Notes: generated from the letters alone by a model not told the origin. A stretch of 64,000 nt of DNA from Suttonella sp. R2A3 (GCF_021513215.1 NZ_CP090975.1:1357501-1421500); one strand, 5' to 3'. Counted from the stretch's first letter, positions 46,989 through 57,343 are shown. Made by a program: numbers and translations.

Positions 46989-47431
46989 GAACCCAACAAT
47001 ATTTAGTTCTGCTCGCAACGATTGCCCGGCCGCTTTACTGGCTGTTGCTTTTGATCTCTATTTTTGTGTTATTGCGCGGCCATAACGCGCCAGGTGGGGG
47101 CTTTATTGGCGGCTTGCTCGCCTCATCAGCAACGGTGTTATGGGCGCTTGTGTTTTCACCCGGTGCGGCCCAGCAACGTCTGCCATTGTCGAATCCACAA
47201 AATGCTGCGGCCTTAGGGGTGTTATTTGCTGCTGGAGCGGGCATTCCCGCGTTGATCTTCGGCAAAGCCTTTTTAACTCATTATTGGTTAACCATACCGC
47301 TGGTCTTTACCGATTATGCCGTCTCAACGGTGTTGATTTTTGATACCGGGGTGTATTTATGCGTCTGGGGGGCGGTAAGCGGTTATGCGCTGGCGCTGCT
47401 GCGTATCAGTGGACGCGGAGGTGGCGTATGA
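46985..47431 (+). CDS. mrpB: Na+/H+ antiporter subunit B (MrpB/MnhB)
   Basis: Membrane subunit, 148 residues, four helices. The signature [21 protein letters not shown] is clear. ATGA overlaps on both sides with mrpA and mrpC show coupled translation. Confidence 0.93.
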   Translation: MRTQQYLVLLATIARPLYWLLLLISIFVLLRGHNAPGGGFIGGLLASSATVLWALVFSPGAAQQRLPLSNPQNAAALGVLFAAGAGIPALIFGKAFLTHYWLTIPLVFTDYAVSTVLIFDTGVYLCVWGAVSGYALALLRISGRGGGV

Positions 47432-47859
47432 ATGGTCTGATTCTATTAGCCTTTTGGGCGGTGATGGCTGCTTCGGTTTATTTGCTGCTTTCTCGCGAGG
47501 CGTTGCGTGTGGTGGTGGGGCTGATGCTCGCCGGTAACGCGGTCAACTTGGCGATTTTGCTCGCCGGTCGTGTCACCTCACAAGAGCCAGTGATTATTAC
47601 CGAAGGGACCACGCAACTCAGCGAATCCGCAGCGAATGCGCTGCCACAGGCGCTGATTTTAACCGCAATCGTGATTGGTTTTGCGCTGACGTATTTTGCG
47701 GTGGTGCTGATGATTGAGCTGATCAGGCGCTTGGGTAGCGATGATATTGATAGCTGGCGTAGCGCTGAACCAGGCTATGCTGATCGCAGCGAGCCAACGC
47801 CAGCGTACTTTGAACATTATCGCGAAGAATCGTCTGCTAGAGGTGGTGAGCATGGTTAA
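47428..47859 (+). CDS. mrpC: Na+/H+ antiporter subunit C (MrpC/MnhC)
   Basis: NuoK-like subunit, 143 residues. Three helices are visible with [20 protein letters not shown] and [21 protein letters not shown], followed by a hydrophilic C-terminal tail (from about residue 105). The ATG at 47428 overlaps mrpB; the last eight bases overlap mrpD. Confidence 0.93.
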   Translation: MNGLILLAFWAVMAASVYLLLSREALRVVVGLMLAGNAVNLAILLAGRVTSQEPVIITEGTTQLSESAANALPQALILTAIVIGFALTYFAVVLMIELIRRLGSDDIDSWRSAEPGYADRSEPTPAYFEHYREESSARGGEHG

Positions 47860-49315
47860 TAATGCCGTTGCTTTGCCCGTTATGCTGCCGCTGATGTTTG
47901 CCGCGGTGGCTGTACTGCTGCGTAAACGACAACATTTGCAGCATAACCTCTCGCTCGTTGGCGCGCTCGGGCTGTTGGTTCTGGCAATCTGGTTATTGTT
48001 TGGCGTCATCGAGCACGATGCGCTGTCTGATGGCTTTGGTAGCTGGGCGCTGCCTTATGCGATTATGTTCCGTATTGATCGCTTGAGTATCGCGATGTTG
48101 ATTATTACCGCGATCATGCTGCTGGTGACCTTGATTTATATGCGCTCTCGGGTGTATTCCGATGACCATCCACTGGTTTTGCCGCTGGTCTTTGGCTTGA
48201 TTGCTGGAGTCAATGGTGCGTTTATCACTGCCGATTTATTTAACTGGTATGTGTGGTTTGAGGTGATGCTCATTTGTTCGTTGGGCCTGCTCGCTATCGG
48301 CCGACGCGGTGCACACCTTGATGCGGCGTTCAAATATATGGCGCTCAACCTGTTTGGTACATTGCTGATGCTGTTTGCGGTGGCGATGATCTATGGCGCT
48401 ACCGGGCACCTGAATTTTATGGCGCTGCGTGAGGCGATGGTAGGATTGCCGGATGGGACGCGTTTATGGTTGCTGACCTTACTCGCGGTGTCATTTTTGG
48501 TCAAAGCCGGGGCGTTTCCCGTTTTTGCGTGGCTACCTGCTTCCTACCATACCTTGCCTTCACCGCTACTCGCGTTATTTGCGGCGTTGCTGACCAAGGT
48601 TGGGGTTTATGGATTGCTGCGTTCTTTAGGCGATGTCTTTGTGCCGAGTATTGATGTTTTACAAGACGCATTGGCCTGTATTGCGGTGGCGACGATGGTC
48701 TTTGGGGTACTAGGGGCCGCGTATCATTGGGATATGCGACGCATACTGGCGTTTCACATCATCTCGCAAATTGGTTATATCCTGTTAGCGGTCGCCCTTG
48801 GTGGGGTCGCCGGCAATAGCGCTGCGGTGTTTTATACTGTGCACCACATTATTGTTAAAGCGAATCTGTTTTTTGTTGCCGGGATTATTTGTGTCTATGC
48901 CGGTAGTTATGATCTGCGTAATATCGGTGGGTTGTATAACGCCAAACCATTGCTTGCGGTGCTCTTTGCTATTCCTGCGATGTCACTGGTTGGCATTCCG
49001 CCATTTTCAGGATTTTGGGCAAAGCTACTCATCTTGCAGGAAACCGTGGCCGGTGGCTATATGCTGTGGACGATTGCTGCGGTGGTGGTGAGTATTCTGA
49101 CGATGTATTCGATGATGAAAATCTGGTTTGAGGCCTTTTGTAAGGCCCATCCGCAAGCAGCCGAAGACCAACCCTGGACAGCGCATGAAACGCGCATGAA
49201 TCCAGCGCTCATAACCGCGAGTATTCTTGGTTTGCTTACCTTGTGGATCAGCTTATTCCCCAATACGCTCTATCAATTTAGCGAACAAGCCGCGCGCAGC
49301 TTAGGAGGGCCCTGA
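47852..49315 (+). CDS. mrpD: Na+/H+ antiporter subunit D (MrpD/MnhD)
   Basis: NuoM/N-like proton-channel subunit, 487 residues, about 14 helices. Key segments are NWYVWFEVMLICSLGLLAIG, LLAVSFLVKAGAFPVFAWLP with the family Lys, and FYTVHHIIVKANLFFVAG. The ATG at 47852 follows AGAGGTGGTGAG and lies inside the mrpC end. Confidence 0.94.
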   Translation: MVNNAVALPVMLPLMFAAVAVLLRKRQHLQHNLSLVGALGLLVLAIWLLFGVIEHDALSDGFGSWALPYAIMFRIDRLSIAMLIITAIMLLVTLIYMRSRVYSDDHPLVLPLVFGLIAGVNGAFITADLFNWYVWFEVMLICSLGLLAIGRRGAHLDAAFKYMALNLFGTLLMLFAVAMIYGATGHLNFMALREAMVGLPDGTRLWLLTLLAVSFLVKAGAFPVFAWLPASYHTLPSPLLALFAALLTKVGVYGLLRSLGDVFVPSIDVLQDALACIAVATMVFGVLGAAYHWDMRRILAFHIISQIGYILLAVALGGVAGNSAAVFYTVHHIIVKANLFFVAGIICVYAGSYDLRNIGGLYNAKPLLAVLFAIPAMSLVGIPPFSGFWAKLLILQETVAGGYMLWTIAAVVVSILTMYSMMKIWFEAFCKAHPQAAEDQPWTAHETRMNPALITASILGLLTLWISLFPNTLYQFSEQAARSLGGP

Positions 49316-49680
49316 TGCAACGACTCCATCGATTTAAGGCTAGTGTGCAACTCATCATCAACTTCTTTGAAGTGCTGATCGCCTCAGGGGTCGGAACGCT
49401 GGTGATTATCCTGCGCTACTGGCGGCCTAAGCGCGATTATCCACCAACAGCCTTTGTGCGTTTAGAGGTTTCGCCGATGGATGATATCGGCATGTCGTTG
49501 CTCGCCGCGATGATTACCCTCACACCGGGCACCACGACGATTGATATTGATCAGGATAACCACGAATTATTGCTGCATGTGTTAGACGCCCGCGATTTAG
49601 ATGAGGTGATTGCCACGATTCAGCGGAAATTTATCCCTTCTTTATGGGCGCTGTTTGCTGAGGAAGAGACTGATGAATAG
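49315..49680 (+). CDS. mrpE: Na+/H+ antiporter subunit E (MrpE/MnhE), short form
   Basis: Subunit of 121 residues. The core is recognisable: FFEVLIASGVGTLVIILRYWRP, RLEVSPMDDIGMSLLAAMI, TLTPGTTTIDID and the C-terminal HVLDARDLDEVIATIQRKF. Family members usually have about 160 residues and two more N-terminal helices, which are missing here. The start is fixed by AGGAGG six bases upstream and by TGATG overlap with mrpD, so the short form appears genuine. Confidence 0.88.
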   Translation: MQRLHRFKASVQLIINFFEVLIASGVGTLVIILRYWRPKRDYPPTAFVRLEVSPMDDIGMSLLAAMITLTPGTTTIDIDQDNHELLLHVLDARDLDEVIATIQRKFIPSLWALFAEEETDE

Positions 49681-49960
49681 TATATGGATAGTGGCTATGG
49701 CAGGCATTTTGCTCGCAGTCATACTCGCGATATGGCGGGTTTTTAAAGGGCCTTTAGACGTTGATCGGGTGATTGCACTCGATATTTTGCTCACCGCTAG
49801 CATCATGCTGTGCATTATTGCCGCGCTACAAAGTCAGCGTACAGAATATATTGATGTGGCGATTGGTCTGGCGCTGGTAGGCTTTATCGGCACCGTTGGC
49901 TGGGCTGGTGTGCTTGAGCGCAGTGCGCGGCGTGAACGACGAGATCGGGAGGAAGGTTGA
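49673..49960 (+). CDS. mrpF: Na+/H+ antiporter subunit F (MrpF/MnhF)
   Basis: Three-helix subunit, 95 residues. It shows VFKGPLDVDRVIALDILLTA with the conserved Asp, and IDVAIGLALVGFIGTVG. The ATG at 49673 lies within mrpE (eight-base overlap) after AGGAAGAG; it shares TGATG with mrpG. Confidence 0.92.
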   Translation: MNSIWIVAMAGILLAVILAIWRVFKGPLDVDRVIALDILLTASIMLCIIAALQSQRTEYIDVAIGLALVGFIGTVGWAGVLERSARRERRDREEG

Positions 49961-50343
49961 TGGCGCTTATCTATCAGGTTTTATGTGCCGTACTGCTGCT
50001 ATCCGGAGTGATTGTGTTAGTGGTAGCGGCTTTTGGGGTTCTGCTGTTGCCGGATATGCTCTCAAAACAGCACGCCGCCACGATGGCGACCACCCTTGCG
50101 GTGATGTTACTCGCCTTGGGCGCTGGCTTATGGATGCATGATTGGGGCTGGAGCGTACGGCTGTTGATGATTGTCACCTTCATGCTGTGCACGATGCCGA
50201 TTGCCTCGCATGTGCTCGCACGCGCGGCCGTGGCCGGGCGCGGGTTAATTCATGACCGTGAACATCCTGATGTGGTGCACTATCGTTGCTTTATCCGTAA
50301 AAACAACGATAGTGACGCTGAAGCAGATAAAGCGAAAGGTTAA
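49960..50343 (+). CDS. mrpG: Na+/H+ antiporter subunit G (MrpG/MnhG)
   Basis: Three-helix subunit, 127 residues, with FGVLLLPDMLSKQHAATMATTL and PIASHVLARAAVAGRG, close to the MnhG pattern. A charged tail follows. The ATG at 49960 follows GGGAGGAAGG. Its stop overlaps the stop of the convergent pntB. Confidence 0.92.
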   Translation: MALIYQVLCAVLLLSGVIVLVVAAFGVLLLPDMLSKQHAATMATTLAVMLLALGAGLWMHDWGWSVRLLMIVTFMLCTMPIASHVLARAAVAGRGLIHDREHPDVVHYRCFIRKNNDSDAEADKAKG

Positions 50344-51713
50344 TTTTCGATATTGGCGATCATATTCTCAACCATCTTCTTCGCATCGCCGAAGATCATC
50401 ATCGTTTTATCCATATAGAACAAGCTGTTGTCGAGACCTGCATAACCGGTATTCATCGAGCGTTTAATCACCATCACAGTCCGCGCTTTGCGCGCTTCGA
50501 TAATGGGCATGCCGTAAATTGGCGAACTGCTGTCTTCTTTTGCCGCTGGATTAACCACATCGTTGGCGCCGATAATCAGCACAACATCGGTACCTGCCAT
50601 ATCGGAGTTGATTTCATCCATCTCAAAAATCGCCTCATACGGCACATCGGCTTCAGCGAGCAGTACATTCATATGTCCGGGCATCCGTCCAGCAACGGGG
50701 TGAATCGCAAAACGGACATTAACCCCTTGTTCGGTTAACGCCTCATACAGCTCTTTCACCGCATTTTGCGCGCGACCTTGCGCCATACCATAACCTGGCA
50801 CAATCACCACGCTATCGGAATTAGACATCAAGAACGCTGCATCTTCAGAAGAGCCGGTTTTATACGTTTTATTGGCACCATCATCGCTGGCACCACTCGC
50901 ACCCGCGCTGGCAAACCCGCCAAATAACACATTGAGCAACGAACGGTTCATCGCCCGACACATAATGTAGGAGAGAATTGCCCCTGATGAGCCGACCAGT
51001 GAGCCGGCAATAATCAGCATACTGTTACCAAGGGTAAAGCCGATACCAGCTGCCGCCCAGCCAGAGAATGAGTTCAGTAGTGACACAACCACCGGCATAT
51101 CGCCACCACCAATCGGTGCAATCCAGAACCAGCCAAAAGCGACTGCGAGCACAGTCATCACAATAAACGAGAACAGGCTTTCGCTGATGAAGTAATGAAT
51201 ACCGAAAACTAACATGGCGATAAATAACGCCGCTTGAATGACGTTGATTTTGCGTCCAGCGAGCGTTTTCGCCCAATTTTTTGCGGCCAATTTGCCAAAC
51301 GCAAACACAGAAGCTGAGAAGGTAATCGCACCGATAAAGCAGCCGATGAACAGCTCAATGCGCGCCACTGTGCCATGACTATGGTCGCTATTTAGCACTG
51401 TTGCTAAAGCGATCGCCACCGCTGCCAAACCGACCAATGAGTGCATCAGCGCCACCGTTTCCGGCATTTGCGTCATCGCGACGGTGCGTGCGCGCCACAG
51501 ACCAACCACAGCGCCGGCAATCATCGCCGGAAGTATCAACCACAGAATCGGGCCATCGGCGACAAAAAAGGTGGTGATCACAGCCACAACCATCCCGATC
51601 ATGCCAAAGCGGTTGCCGCGTACCGCTGTTTTTGGCCCGGATAAGCCGCGTAAGGTGAGGATAAATAATACGGCGCCGATTAAATAGAGCCAATTCGCGT
51701 ATTCTGCCATCAT
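50340..51713 (-). CDS. pntB: NAD(P) transhydrogenase subunit beta
   Basis: Membrane and NADP(H)-binding subunit of the proton-translocating transhydrogenase, which reduces NADP+ with NADH using the proton gradient. The 457 residues have nine or so helices and then the dIII domain with [53 protein letters not shown] and [13 protein letters not shown], which bind NADPH. ATGA overlap with pntAb. Confidence 0.95.
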   Translation of the reverse strand: MMAEYANWLYLIGAVLFILTLRGLSGPKTAVRGNRFGMIGMVVAVITTFFVADGPILWLILPAMIAGAVVGLWRARTVAMTQMPETVALMHSLVGLAAVAIALATVLNSDHSHGTVARIELFIGCFIGAITFSASVFAFGKLAAKNWAKTLAGRKINVIQAALFIAMLVFGIHYFISESLFSFIVMTVLAVAFGWFWIAPIGGGDMPVVVSLLNSFSGWAAAGIGFTLGNSMLIIAGSLVGSSGAILSYIMCRAMNRSLLNVLFGGFASAGASGASDDGANKTYKTGSSEDAAFLMSNSDSVVIVPGYGMAQGRAQNAVKELYEALTEQGVNVRFAIHPVAGRMPGHMNVLLAEADVPYEAIFEMDEINSDMAGTDVVLIIGANDVVNPAAKEDSSSPIYGMPIIEARKARTVMVIKRSMNTGYAGLDNSLFYMDKTMMIFGDAKKMVENMIANIEN

Positions 51714-52111
51714 GCTTTAGGCCCCTTTGCTGAGTTTTTATCTTTTCCTTTAAACATACTGAGCATGCGTTCGGTTACCGCAAAGCCCCCGAAAATATTA
51801 ATTGACGCGAGAAATACGGCAAAAGCCCCAAGGATACTCGTCCATGTCAGACTATGCGGTGCGCCATCGCTATGGGTGACGACCGTTTGTAGCATCGCAC
51901 CAACGATCACAATACTTGATAGCGCATTGGTGACTGCCATCAACGGCGTATGTAGTGCTGGGGTGACGCCCCAAACCACATAATAACCAACAAAAATAGC
52001 TAAAATAAAAATCGTGAAAATGCCGACAAAAGGCATGCCGCTAACCGCTGCCTGTTGCGCGGTTTCTGCAGCTGCCTGTGCGGCTTCGATATTGCTGAGT
52101 GTGACAGACAT
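51710..52111 (-). CDS. pntAb: NAD(P) transhydrogenase alpha subunit, membrane part (PntAb)
   Basis: Corresponds to the C-terminal membrane segment of E. coli PntA, here a separate gene of 133 residues with three helices. Seen are [35 protein letters not shown] in one block (key residues Y-V-V-W, HTPLM, NA-SS) and [15 protein letters not shown]. The acidic, basic N- and C-termini flank the helices. Split pntA is common in alpha- and some gammaproteobacteria. Confidence 0.93.
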   Translation of the reverse strand: MSVTLSNIEAAQAAAETAQQAAVSGMPFVGIFTIFILAIFVGYYVVWGVTPALHTPLMAVTNALSSIVIVGAMLQTVVTHSDGAPHSLTWTSILGAFAVFLASINIFGGFAVTERMLSMFKGKDKNSAKGPKA

Positions 52112-52122
52112 ATTCTTCTCCT

Positions 52123-53244
52123 TTAGCGCTGCGCCAATAACCGTTCGCCAGCGTGGGTGATGGTTAGTGCGTGTTGAATTTCATCTTCTAAGTCAATCTT
52201 AAGCTTGCCATCCTCATCAACCAGCGTCGATAACACATTAACTAGGTTGTTGGCATAGAGTGCTGAGGCCTGCGTGGCGAGCGTTGCTGGAATATTGGTT
52301 TCACCAATAATATAAGCACCATTATCGGTACGCACCGTTTGCCCCACTTCAGAACCGACCACGTTACCACCACTGGTCACCGCCATATCAACCAGTACAG
52401 AGCCGGCGCGCATCGCAGCGACCGTTTCTGCATGAACCAGTTTTGGCGCTTGACCACCAGGGACTTGCGCGGTGGTGATCACAATATCAGCCGCACGTAC
52501 CGCTTTATCGACCACTGCGGCCTGGTCTTTGATGTACTGCTCGGAAGGTTTCCAGCCGTAGCCACCGCTGTCTTTCGCTTTGGCTTGCTCTTCTTCACTC
52601 ATTGGCACGTCAAGCCATTTAGCGCCGACCGATTGCGCTTGTTCTGCCGCGCTCGGGCGTAGGTCGCTTGCCTCAACTACTGCACCTAAGCGTTTGGCGG
52701 TGGCGATGGCTTGTAAACCGGCAACGCCTACGCCCAGCACAACCACTTTTGCCGGTTTCACTGTGCCGGCTGAGGTCATAAACATCGGCAAAGGGTGCGG
52801 ATATTGGTTGGCGGCAAGAATCACCGCTTTATAGCCGGCGAGGTTGGCTTGCGAGGATAGTGCGTCCATATTTTGTGCGCGCGAAAGTTGCCGTGGGAGT
52901 AACTCTAGGGCTAATGCGGTAATGCTGGAGCTTATGAGGGTGTCGATTTGTGTGTTGCGGTAAGGGTCAAGTAAACCCATCAGTAGCGCGCCTTTGCGCA
53001 TTGATTTTAGCGCGCTTTCCTCAGGCATTTGTACAACAAACACCACATCCGATTCGCTAAACACATCATCAACCAATGTTGCACCGGCTTCCACATAGGC
53101 TTCATCAAAATATTCTGCCGCCTCACCAGCACCACGCGCCACGGCCACGCTATGGCCTTCTTTAACGAGTTTTTTCACACTCGCTGGCGTTGCTGCTACC
53201 CGTCGTTCGTATTCGGCGGTCTCTTTCGCTATCCCAATCCGCAT
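52123..53244 (-). CDS. pntAa: NAD(P) transhydrogenase alpha subunit, NAD-binding part (PntAa)
   Basis: Soluble NAD(H)-binding dI domain, 373 residues, related to alanine dehydrogenase. It begins [20 protein letters not shown] and has [16 protein letters not shown], the nucleotide motif [22 protein letters not shown] and [14 protein letters not shown]. First gene of the three-gene operon; 11 bases separate it from pntAb. The 208-base gap upstream is AT-rich and holds the neighbour's terminator. Confidence 0.95.
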   Translation of the reverse strand: MRIGIAKETAEYERRVAATPASVKKLVKEGHSVAVARGAGEAAEYFDEAYVEAGATLVDDVFSESDVVFVVQMPEESALKSMRKGALLMGLLDPYRNTQIDTLISSSITALALELLPRQLSRAQNMDALSSQANLAGYKAVILAANQYPHPLPMFMTSAGTVKPAKVVVLGVGVAGLQAIATAKRLGAVVEASDLRPSAAEQAQSVGAKWLDVPMSEEEQAKAKDSGGYGWKPSEQYIKDQAAVVDKAVRAADIVITTAQVPGGQAPKLVHAETVAAMRAGSVLVDMAVTSGGNVVGSEVGQTVRTDNGAYIIGETNIPATLATQASALYANNLVNVLSTLVDEDGKLKIDLEDEIQHALTITHAGERLLAQR

Positions 53245-53394
53245 AATGCCTCCAGCAAAGCTACGTGCTGATTGTCACACGTAAAACAGTTGTTTGAACA
53301 ATATACCTTAACATAAACTTAAGATATATCCACCTTTATAAAGCATTATGGGTGAATGCGTAAATAGGCGTGGATAAAATATGTTTTAGTGAGT

Positions 53395-53430
53395 CATAAA
53401 AAAGATTCGCTAACCGGTAGCGAATCTTTT
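53395..53430 (-). terminator. Rho-independent terminator after the lipoprotein gene
   Basis: Perfect 12-bp stem AAAGATTCGCTA (53401-53412) / TAGCGAATCTTT (53418-53429) with a five-base loop, followed on the minus strand by a run of T. Confidence 0.88.
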
Positions 53431-53452
53431 AAGTGGGGTTTAAGTTTTTAAC

Positions 53453-54238
53453 TTAACGGTCATAGCGAGGAGGCTCTGCATATTGCCCAGGTGGATCTGC
53501 AGGGAACGGGTTAGGACGTGGCGGTTGCGGCTTGACCGTGATAGGCATTGGCATGCCTTGAATGGCCACACGATAGACCGCGGTTGCGATGATGCCAACG
53601 TTGTTTATACTATTTTTGTCGCTGTTGGCTGCATAAGCATCATCAGGTTTGGCAAAACGAAACGCCGCGATGCTGTCCGCGCTTTCACGAAAGCCTTCGA
53701 TGGTAAGTGTGGCGCGTGGACTGAGTAAGTAGCCACGATACTGCACGCTGGCTGGTTTGCCGTTAATGACATCAACGCCATCAACCGCAGCGACCACTTC
53801 ATAACTCTCGCTATTGCTCAAGTTTTCATAGTGCAGCTGATAGCGCTCGCCTTCTTTACCGAGTAAATGGTCACCGCTTTGGTTGCGCACAAAGGATTGC
53901 GTTCGTCCGCGGCCATCGAGCACTGAAAAGCGGATTCGCCCATCGGCAATCAGTGCGGTGGTTAATGCCTCACCACGGTATGGATAGGCTGAATAATTAA
54001 TCGTATAGAGGTCGAAGGGTTTATCAGACAGGCGTGTGCCGGAAACGTTGCGCGTGTGTGAAACATGGCTTTCGCCCCATTGCGTGCCCAGGCGCGTGTC
54101 AGCAACAGCTAGAGCTTTCTGTGCTGCCGGTTCGCTCGAGCGCATTTCAGTGTGATGCGCACCAGGCGGTTGTGTGGTACAACCTGCAATAAATAATGCT
54201 GCTGTGGTTGCTAGCGCAGTATAAGGTGAACGGAACAT
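53453..54238 (-). CDS. Predicted lipoprotein, function unknown
   Basis: Lipoprotein of 261 residues that I cannot assign to a named family. The signal MFRSPYTALATTAALFIAGC has lipobox FIAGC. The middle is beta-rich (FSVLDGRGRTQSFVRN, ASVQYRGYLLSPRATLTIEG) and the end is proline-rich (PQPPRPNPFPADPPGQYAEP), perhaps spanning or binding peptidoglycan. GGAGGC five bases before the ATG at 54238 fixes the start over an upstream in-frame codon. A terminator follows, so it is likely monocistronic. Confidence 0.72.
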   Translation of the reverse strand: MFRSPYTALATTAALFIAGCTTQPPGAHHTEMRSSEPAAQKALAVADTRLGTQWGESHVSHTRNVSGTRLSDKPFDLYTINYSAYPYRGEALTTALIADGRIRFSVLDGRGRTQSFVRNQSGDHLLGKEGERYQLHYENLSNSESYEVVAAVDGVDVINGKPASVQYRGYLLSPRATLTIEGFRESADSIAAFRFAKPDDAYAANSDKNSINNVGIIATAVYRVAIQGMPMPITVKPQPPRPNPFPADPPGQYAEPPRYDR

Positions 54239-54302
54239 AAAAGCCTCCAACCAACTGATTGATAAAACAACATAAATCATACTAGCGCAGATTAATCGCT
54301 TA

Positions 54303-54337
54303 AGTAAATACTTTTACTCAAGTAATTGATTTAATCA
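54303..54337. promoter_or_regulatory. Two adjacent inverted repeats in a divergent promoter gap
   Basis: AGTAAA-TACT-TTTACT (54303-54318) and TGATT-T-AATCA (54327-54337) are both perfect inverted repeats, nine bases apart, in the 259-base AT-rich gap between two divergent genes. The second resembles half of an Fnr-type site but its spacing is one base short. Possible operators; the AT-rich setting makes chance plausible. Confidence 0.25.
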
Positions 54338-54497
54338 GTCAAAACATAAAAAAAGTGATATAAGGTCAGGTGTTTGTACGCTTTTGCGCTGAATGAGCCT
54401 TGCCAAGCAATGGGTTTAAAATGTTTTGCTGCGTATTGCGCGAGTTTTCGCTACCATAACCCACTTGTTTTGTTAAAAACTCATGAGCTAAGTATTT

Positions 54498-55184
54498 ATG
54501 AAGCGTTTGCCCAAATGGATTTTGTGGGGCGGCGGGATTTTGGCGTTTAGTGCGGGGTGTATCAACAGTACGACGCTGATGGGTTTTACCCACCTCTCTG
54601 TCTCACATGTGACCGGTAATGTGACGTTATTTTCTGCCGCGATCTCGCATGGTGATTATAAAGATATGCTGTTTATTGGCGCATCGTTATTGTCGTTTTT
54701 AGCCGGTGCCATTATTAGCGGGATGATTGTTGGCCAGCGTTCGCTGGTGCTCGGGCGGCGCTATGGTATGGCGCTGCTTGCTGAGGCAGGTTTGTTGGTG
54801 CTGAGCTTTTATTTGTTTCATAACGACCTTTATCTTGGGCAGCTGTGTGCGGCTATGGCTTGTGGATTGCAGAATTCGATGATTGCTACCTATAGTGGTG
54901 CGGTTATCCGTACCACGCATTTGACCGGCCTGACCTCGGACCTTGGCGCCGCTTTAGGAAATTGGCTGGCTGGACGCGGCATGGATAAGCTGACGGTTAT
55001 TTTCCAGGCGATGATTTGGTACGCGTTTTGTGGCGGTGGTGCGGTTGGCGCCTATTTGTTTGCCAAATATAACTATTGGACGCTGATCTTGCCGATTGTG
55101 ATTACCCTGTTCTGTGCAGGCGCCTATGTTTGGCTATCGCGACAGCAGGCTCGGCGGCATCATCTGGCCAATTATGAGCTGTAA
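54498..55184 (+). CDS. YoaK/DUF1275 family membrane protein
   Basis: Six-helix inner-membrane protein of 228 residues. The family pattern is clear: AFSAGCINSTTLMGF, SHVTGNVTLFSAAISHGD and MACGLQNSMIATYSGAVIRTTHLTG. Members resemble small transporters, but their substrates are not known. The protein ends in a short basic tail. No strong ribosome binding site is seen before the ATG. Confidence 0.88.
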   Translation: MKRLPKWILWGGGILAFSAGCINSTTLMGFTHLSVSHVTGNVTLFSAAISHGDYKDMLFIGASLLSFLAGAIISGMIVGQRSLVLGRRYGMALLAEAGLLVLSFYLFHNDLYLGQLCAAMACGLQNSMIATYSGAVIRTTHLTGLTSDLGAALGNWLAGRGMDKLTVIFQAMIWYAFCGGGAVGAYLFAKYNYWTLILPIVITLFCAGAYVWLSRQQARRHHLANYEL

Positions 55185-55308
55185 ACGCCGATGCGTTAGC
55201 GCGCGGTATCAATGCGTTAAAAGAAGATCAAGATGAGAAAAGGCGATGACGCGTCGGTTCTGTTAAAATCGCGTTAATAATAGAACACTAATCGAGTGGG
55301 GAGTAATC

Positions 55309-56328
55309 ATGAAAAGCTTGGGTGAATTTATTGTTGATAAGCAGGCGCAATACCCGGATGCCAAAGGCGATTTGAGCGGGATTTTGTCAGCACTGCGTTT
55401 GGCGGCAAAATTTCTTCATCGGGACATCAATAAAGCGGGATTGATTCAAGATTTTTTAGGTGAAGCCGGTTCTGAGAATATCCAGGGTGAGAACCAGCAA
55501 AAACTCGATGTGATTGCCCATAACACGCTGAAAAAAGCCTTCCTCGCACGCGATGACGTCGCCGGATTTGCATCCGAAGAAGAAGACGATATTGTGATTT
55601 TCGAGAGTGAGAAAGGGCGTAACGCGAAATACGTGATTCTTACCGATCCGCTCGATGGTTCGTCGAATATTGATGTGAATGTCGCAGTGGGGACCATTTT
55701 TTCGGTTTATCGTCGACTTTCACCCGTCGGTGAGCCGGTCACTCTGGAAGACTTTTTACAACCGGGCAACCAGCAAGTTGCTGCTGGTTATGTGGTTTAT
55801 GGTTCGTCAACGATGCTGGTCTATACCACAGGCAACGGTGTGCACAGTTTTACCTTTGATCCGTCGGTTGGGGTGTTTGGTTTGTCGCAGGAAATGGTAT
55901 GTATTCCTGAAGACGGCACTTTGTATTCGATCAACGAAGGGCAATATCTCAGATTTCCGCAAGGGGTAAAAAAATACCTCAAATACTGTCAGGCAGAAGA
56001 CGAAGCGACCAATCGGCCGTATAAATCGCGCTATATCGGATCGTTGGTTTCTGATTTTCACCGCAATATGATTAAAGGCGGGATTTATATTTATCCATCC
56101 GCGACCAGCTACCCGAATGGTAAATTGCGCTTGCTTTATGAATGTAATCCGATGGCGTTCCTTGCTGAGCAGGCCGGCGGACTGGCCACCGATGGTTATC
56201 AACGGATTTTGGATATTGAACCTACTGAGTTACACCAGCGCGTTCCGTTTTTTGTCGGTTCTAAAAATATGGTTGAAACGGCGATGCAATTTATGAGCGA
56301 TTATCCTGATGAAGGTCTCACACCGTAG
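55309..56328 (+). CDS. fbp: Fructose-1,6-bisphosphatase class I
   Basis: Gluconeogenic enzyme hydrolysing fructose-1,6-bisphosphate to fructose-6-phosphate. The 339 residues include the metal site [24 protein letters not shown], the FBPase signature [20 protein letters not shown] and SYPNG. GTGGGGAG lies before the ATG. Length and motifs fit the class I family; regulation by AMP is known for the family but cannot be read here. Confidence 0.96.
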   Translation: MKSLGEFIVDKQAQYPDAKGDLSGILSALRLAAKFLHRDINKAGLIQDFLGEAGSENIQGENQQKLDVIAHNTLKKAFLARDDVAGFASEEEDDIVIFESEKGRNAKYVILTDPLDGSSNIDVNVAVGTIFSVYRRLSPVGEPVTLEDFLQPGNQQVAAGYVVYGSSTMLVYTTGNGVHSFTFDPSVGVFGLSQEMVCIPEDGTLYSINEGQYLRFPQGVKKYLKYCQAEDEATNRPYKSRYIGSLVSDFHRNMIKGGIYIYPSATSYPNGKLRLLYECNPMAFLAEQAGGLATDGYQRILDIEPTELHQRVPFFVGSKNMVETAMQFMSDYPDEGLTP

Positions 56329-56374
56329 CGCAGTTTTAGCAGTCATTGGTTTGGGTCGGGCGAGCTGTTAGTGC

Positions 56375-57343
56375 TTACCAAACTGTGCGGTGTTGCTCGA
56401 CCACGCCATAGCCGCTGATCGATAGGGTTGCTCCGTCGTCATTGATATACTCGCCGGTAAAATAGCCAAAAGGTTGTTGAAAATGGCTGCTAAACACCCC
56501 GAGTTGAATCGATTCTTCGCGCATGCCTTCGGGGTAAAACGTAAGCGCTAGGCGTTGATCTGCGCTGTGCATACGCCAAGGGTCTAAAATGGCGTTTGGA
56601 TCATAGTGAAAGATCATTTGTGGCAAAGGCTTGGGCGGAGCATCTCCAAGCCACAGGGTGTTTTCCAAGCCGTTAAAAAATTGCGCCACTGCGTTGATGC
56701 CGACCGTGCGTCCGTCTGAAGCTGTGCCACTCAAGCATACCCATTGCCAATGGGTATGGCGTGGCGGATAGCCGAGGCTAAAATCGAGAACACCATGATT
56801 GCTCGAATACTCATAATGCCGGCCATTAACGTCCAGTGTGATTTTGCTGGATAAGCCAATATTTTTTTCGGTGTACTGAAACGGCCTGTCGAGTAAGCGA
56901 TTCAGCGCGCTTATCTGCCGATTATTTTGCGTCAATTCGCAGTGCAGTGTGAGGTTGTCACCGCTAAATTCTGCAAGATAACTGCTGTGGTCATCGGTGG
57001 GCTGCCAGCGATAGTATTGCTGGCGGTTCTTGAGCTGCCAAGGTGCATGAGGTGTGGGGGCAAAATTGCTGGCAAAAGCCAACGGGCGCATCAATTGATG
57101 CTCGGTGAGTAGGCCGTGCTCACGCTCATAAACATAAACAAAGGCGTTGCCGAGCAAACCTGCATCAGCAATCGAAAACCCAATGCTTAAGGTGTCAGTA
57201 TGTACCCCGGCATAGACCCAGGCTTTGCGTTGCAGACGGCGACGCCACCAACTATCCCAAGTTTTGGTTGAGAGCGTATCTATCGCGCCTTCAAAGCGAC
57301 CAGATGGTGCGCTGAGATTATTCGGGCGTTTATCCCAATCCAT
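56375..57343 (-). CDS. DUF2804 family protein
   Basis: Protein of 322 residues that fits DUF2804, a family of unknown function. Family-like features are WRRRLQRKAWVYAGVHTDTLSIGFSIADAG (aromatic and basic N-terminal region), a tryptophan-rich beta domain with HYEYSSNHGVLDFSLGYPPR, and the C-terminal SISGYGVVEQHRTVW. No signal peptide is seen. It is 26 bases before the next gene on the same strand, so it may share a transcript with it. Confidence 0.78.
   Translation of the reverse strand: MDWDKRPNNLSAPSGRFEGAIDTLSTKTWDSWWRRRLQRKAWVYAGVHTDTLSIGFSIADAGLLGNAFVYVYEREHGLLTEHQLMRPLAFASNFAPTPHAPWQLKNRQQYYRWQPTDDHSSYLAEFSGDNLTLHCELTQNNRQISALNRLLDRPFQYTEKNIGLSSKITLDVNGRHYEYSSNHGVLDFSLGYPPRHTHWQWVCLSGTASDGRTVGINAVAQFFNGLENTLWLGDAPPKPLPQMIFHYDPNAILDPWRMHSADQRLALTFYPEGMREESIQLGVFSSHFQQPFGYFTGEYINDDGATLSISGYGVVEQHRTVW

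Noticed and set aside
54326-54338. Fnr-like TTGAT...ATCAG in the gap before the YoaK-like gene
   Set aside because: The spacing is three bases instead of four and the last base differs, so it was kept only as a generic inverted repeat.
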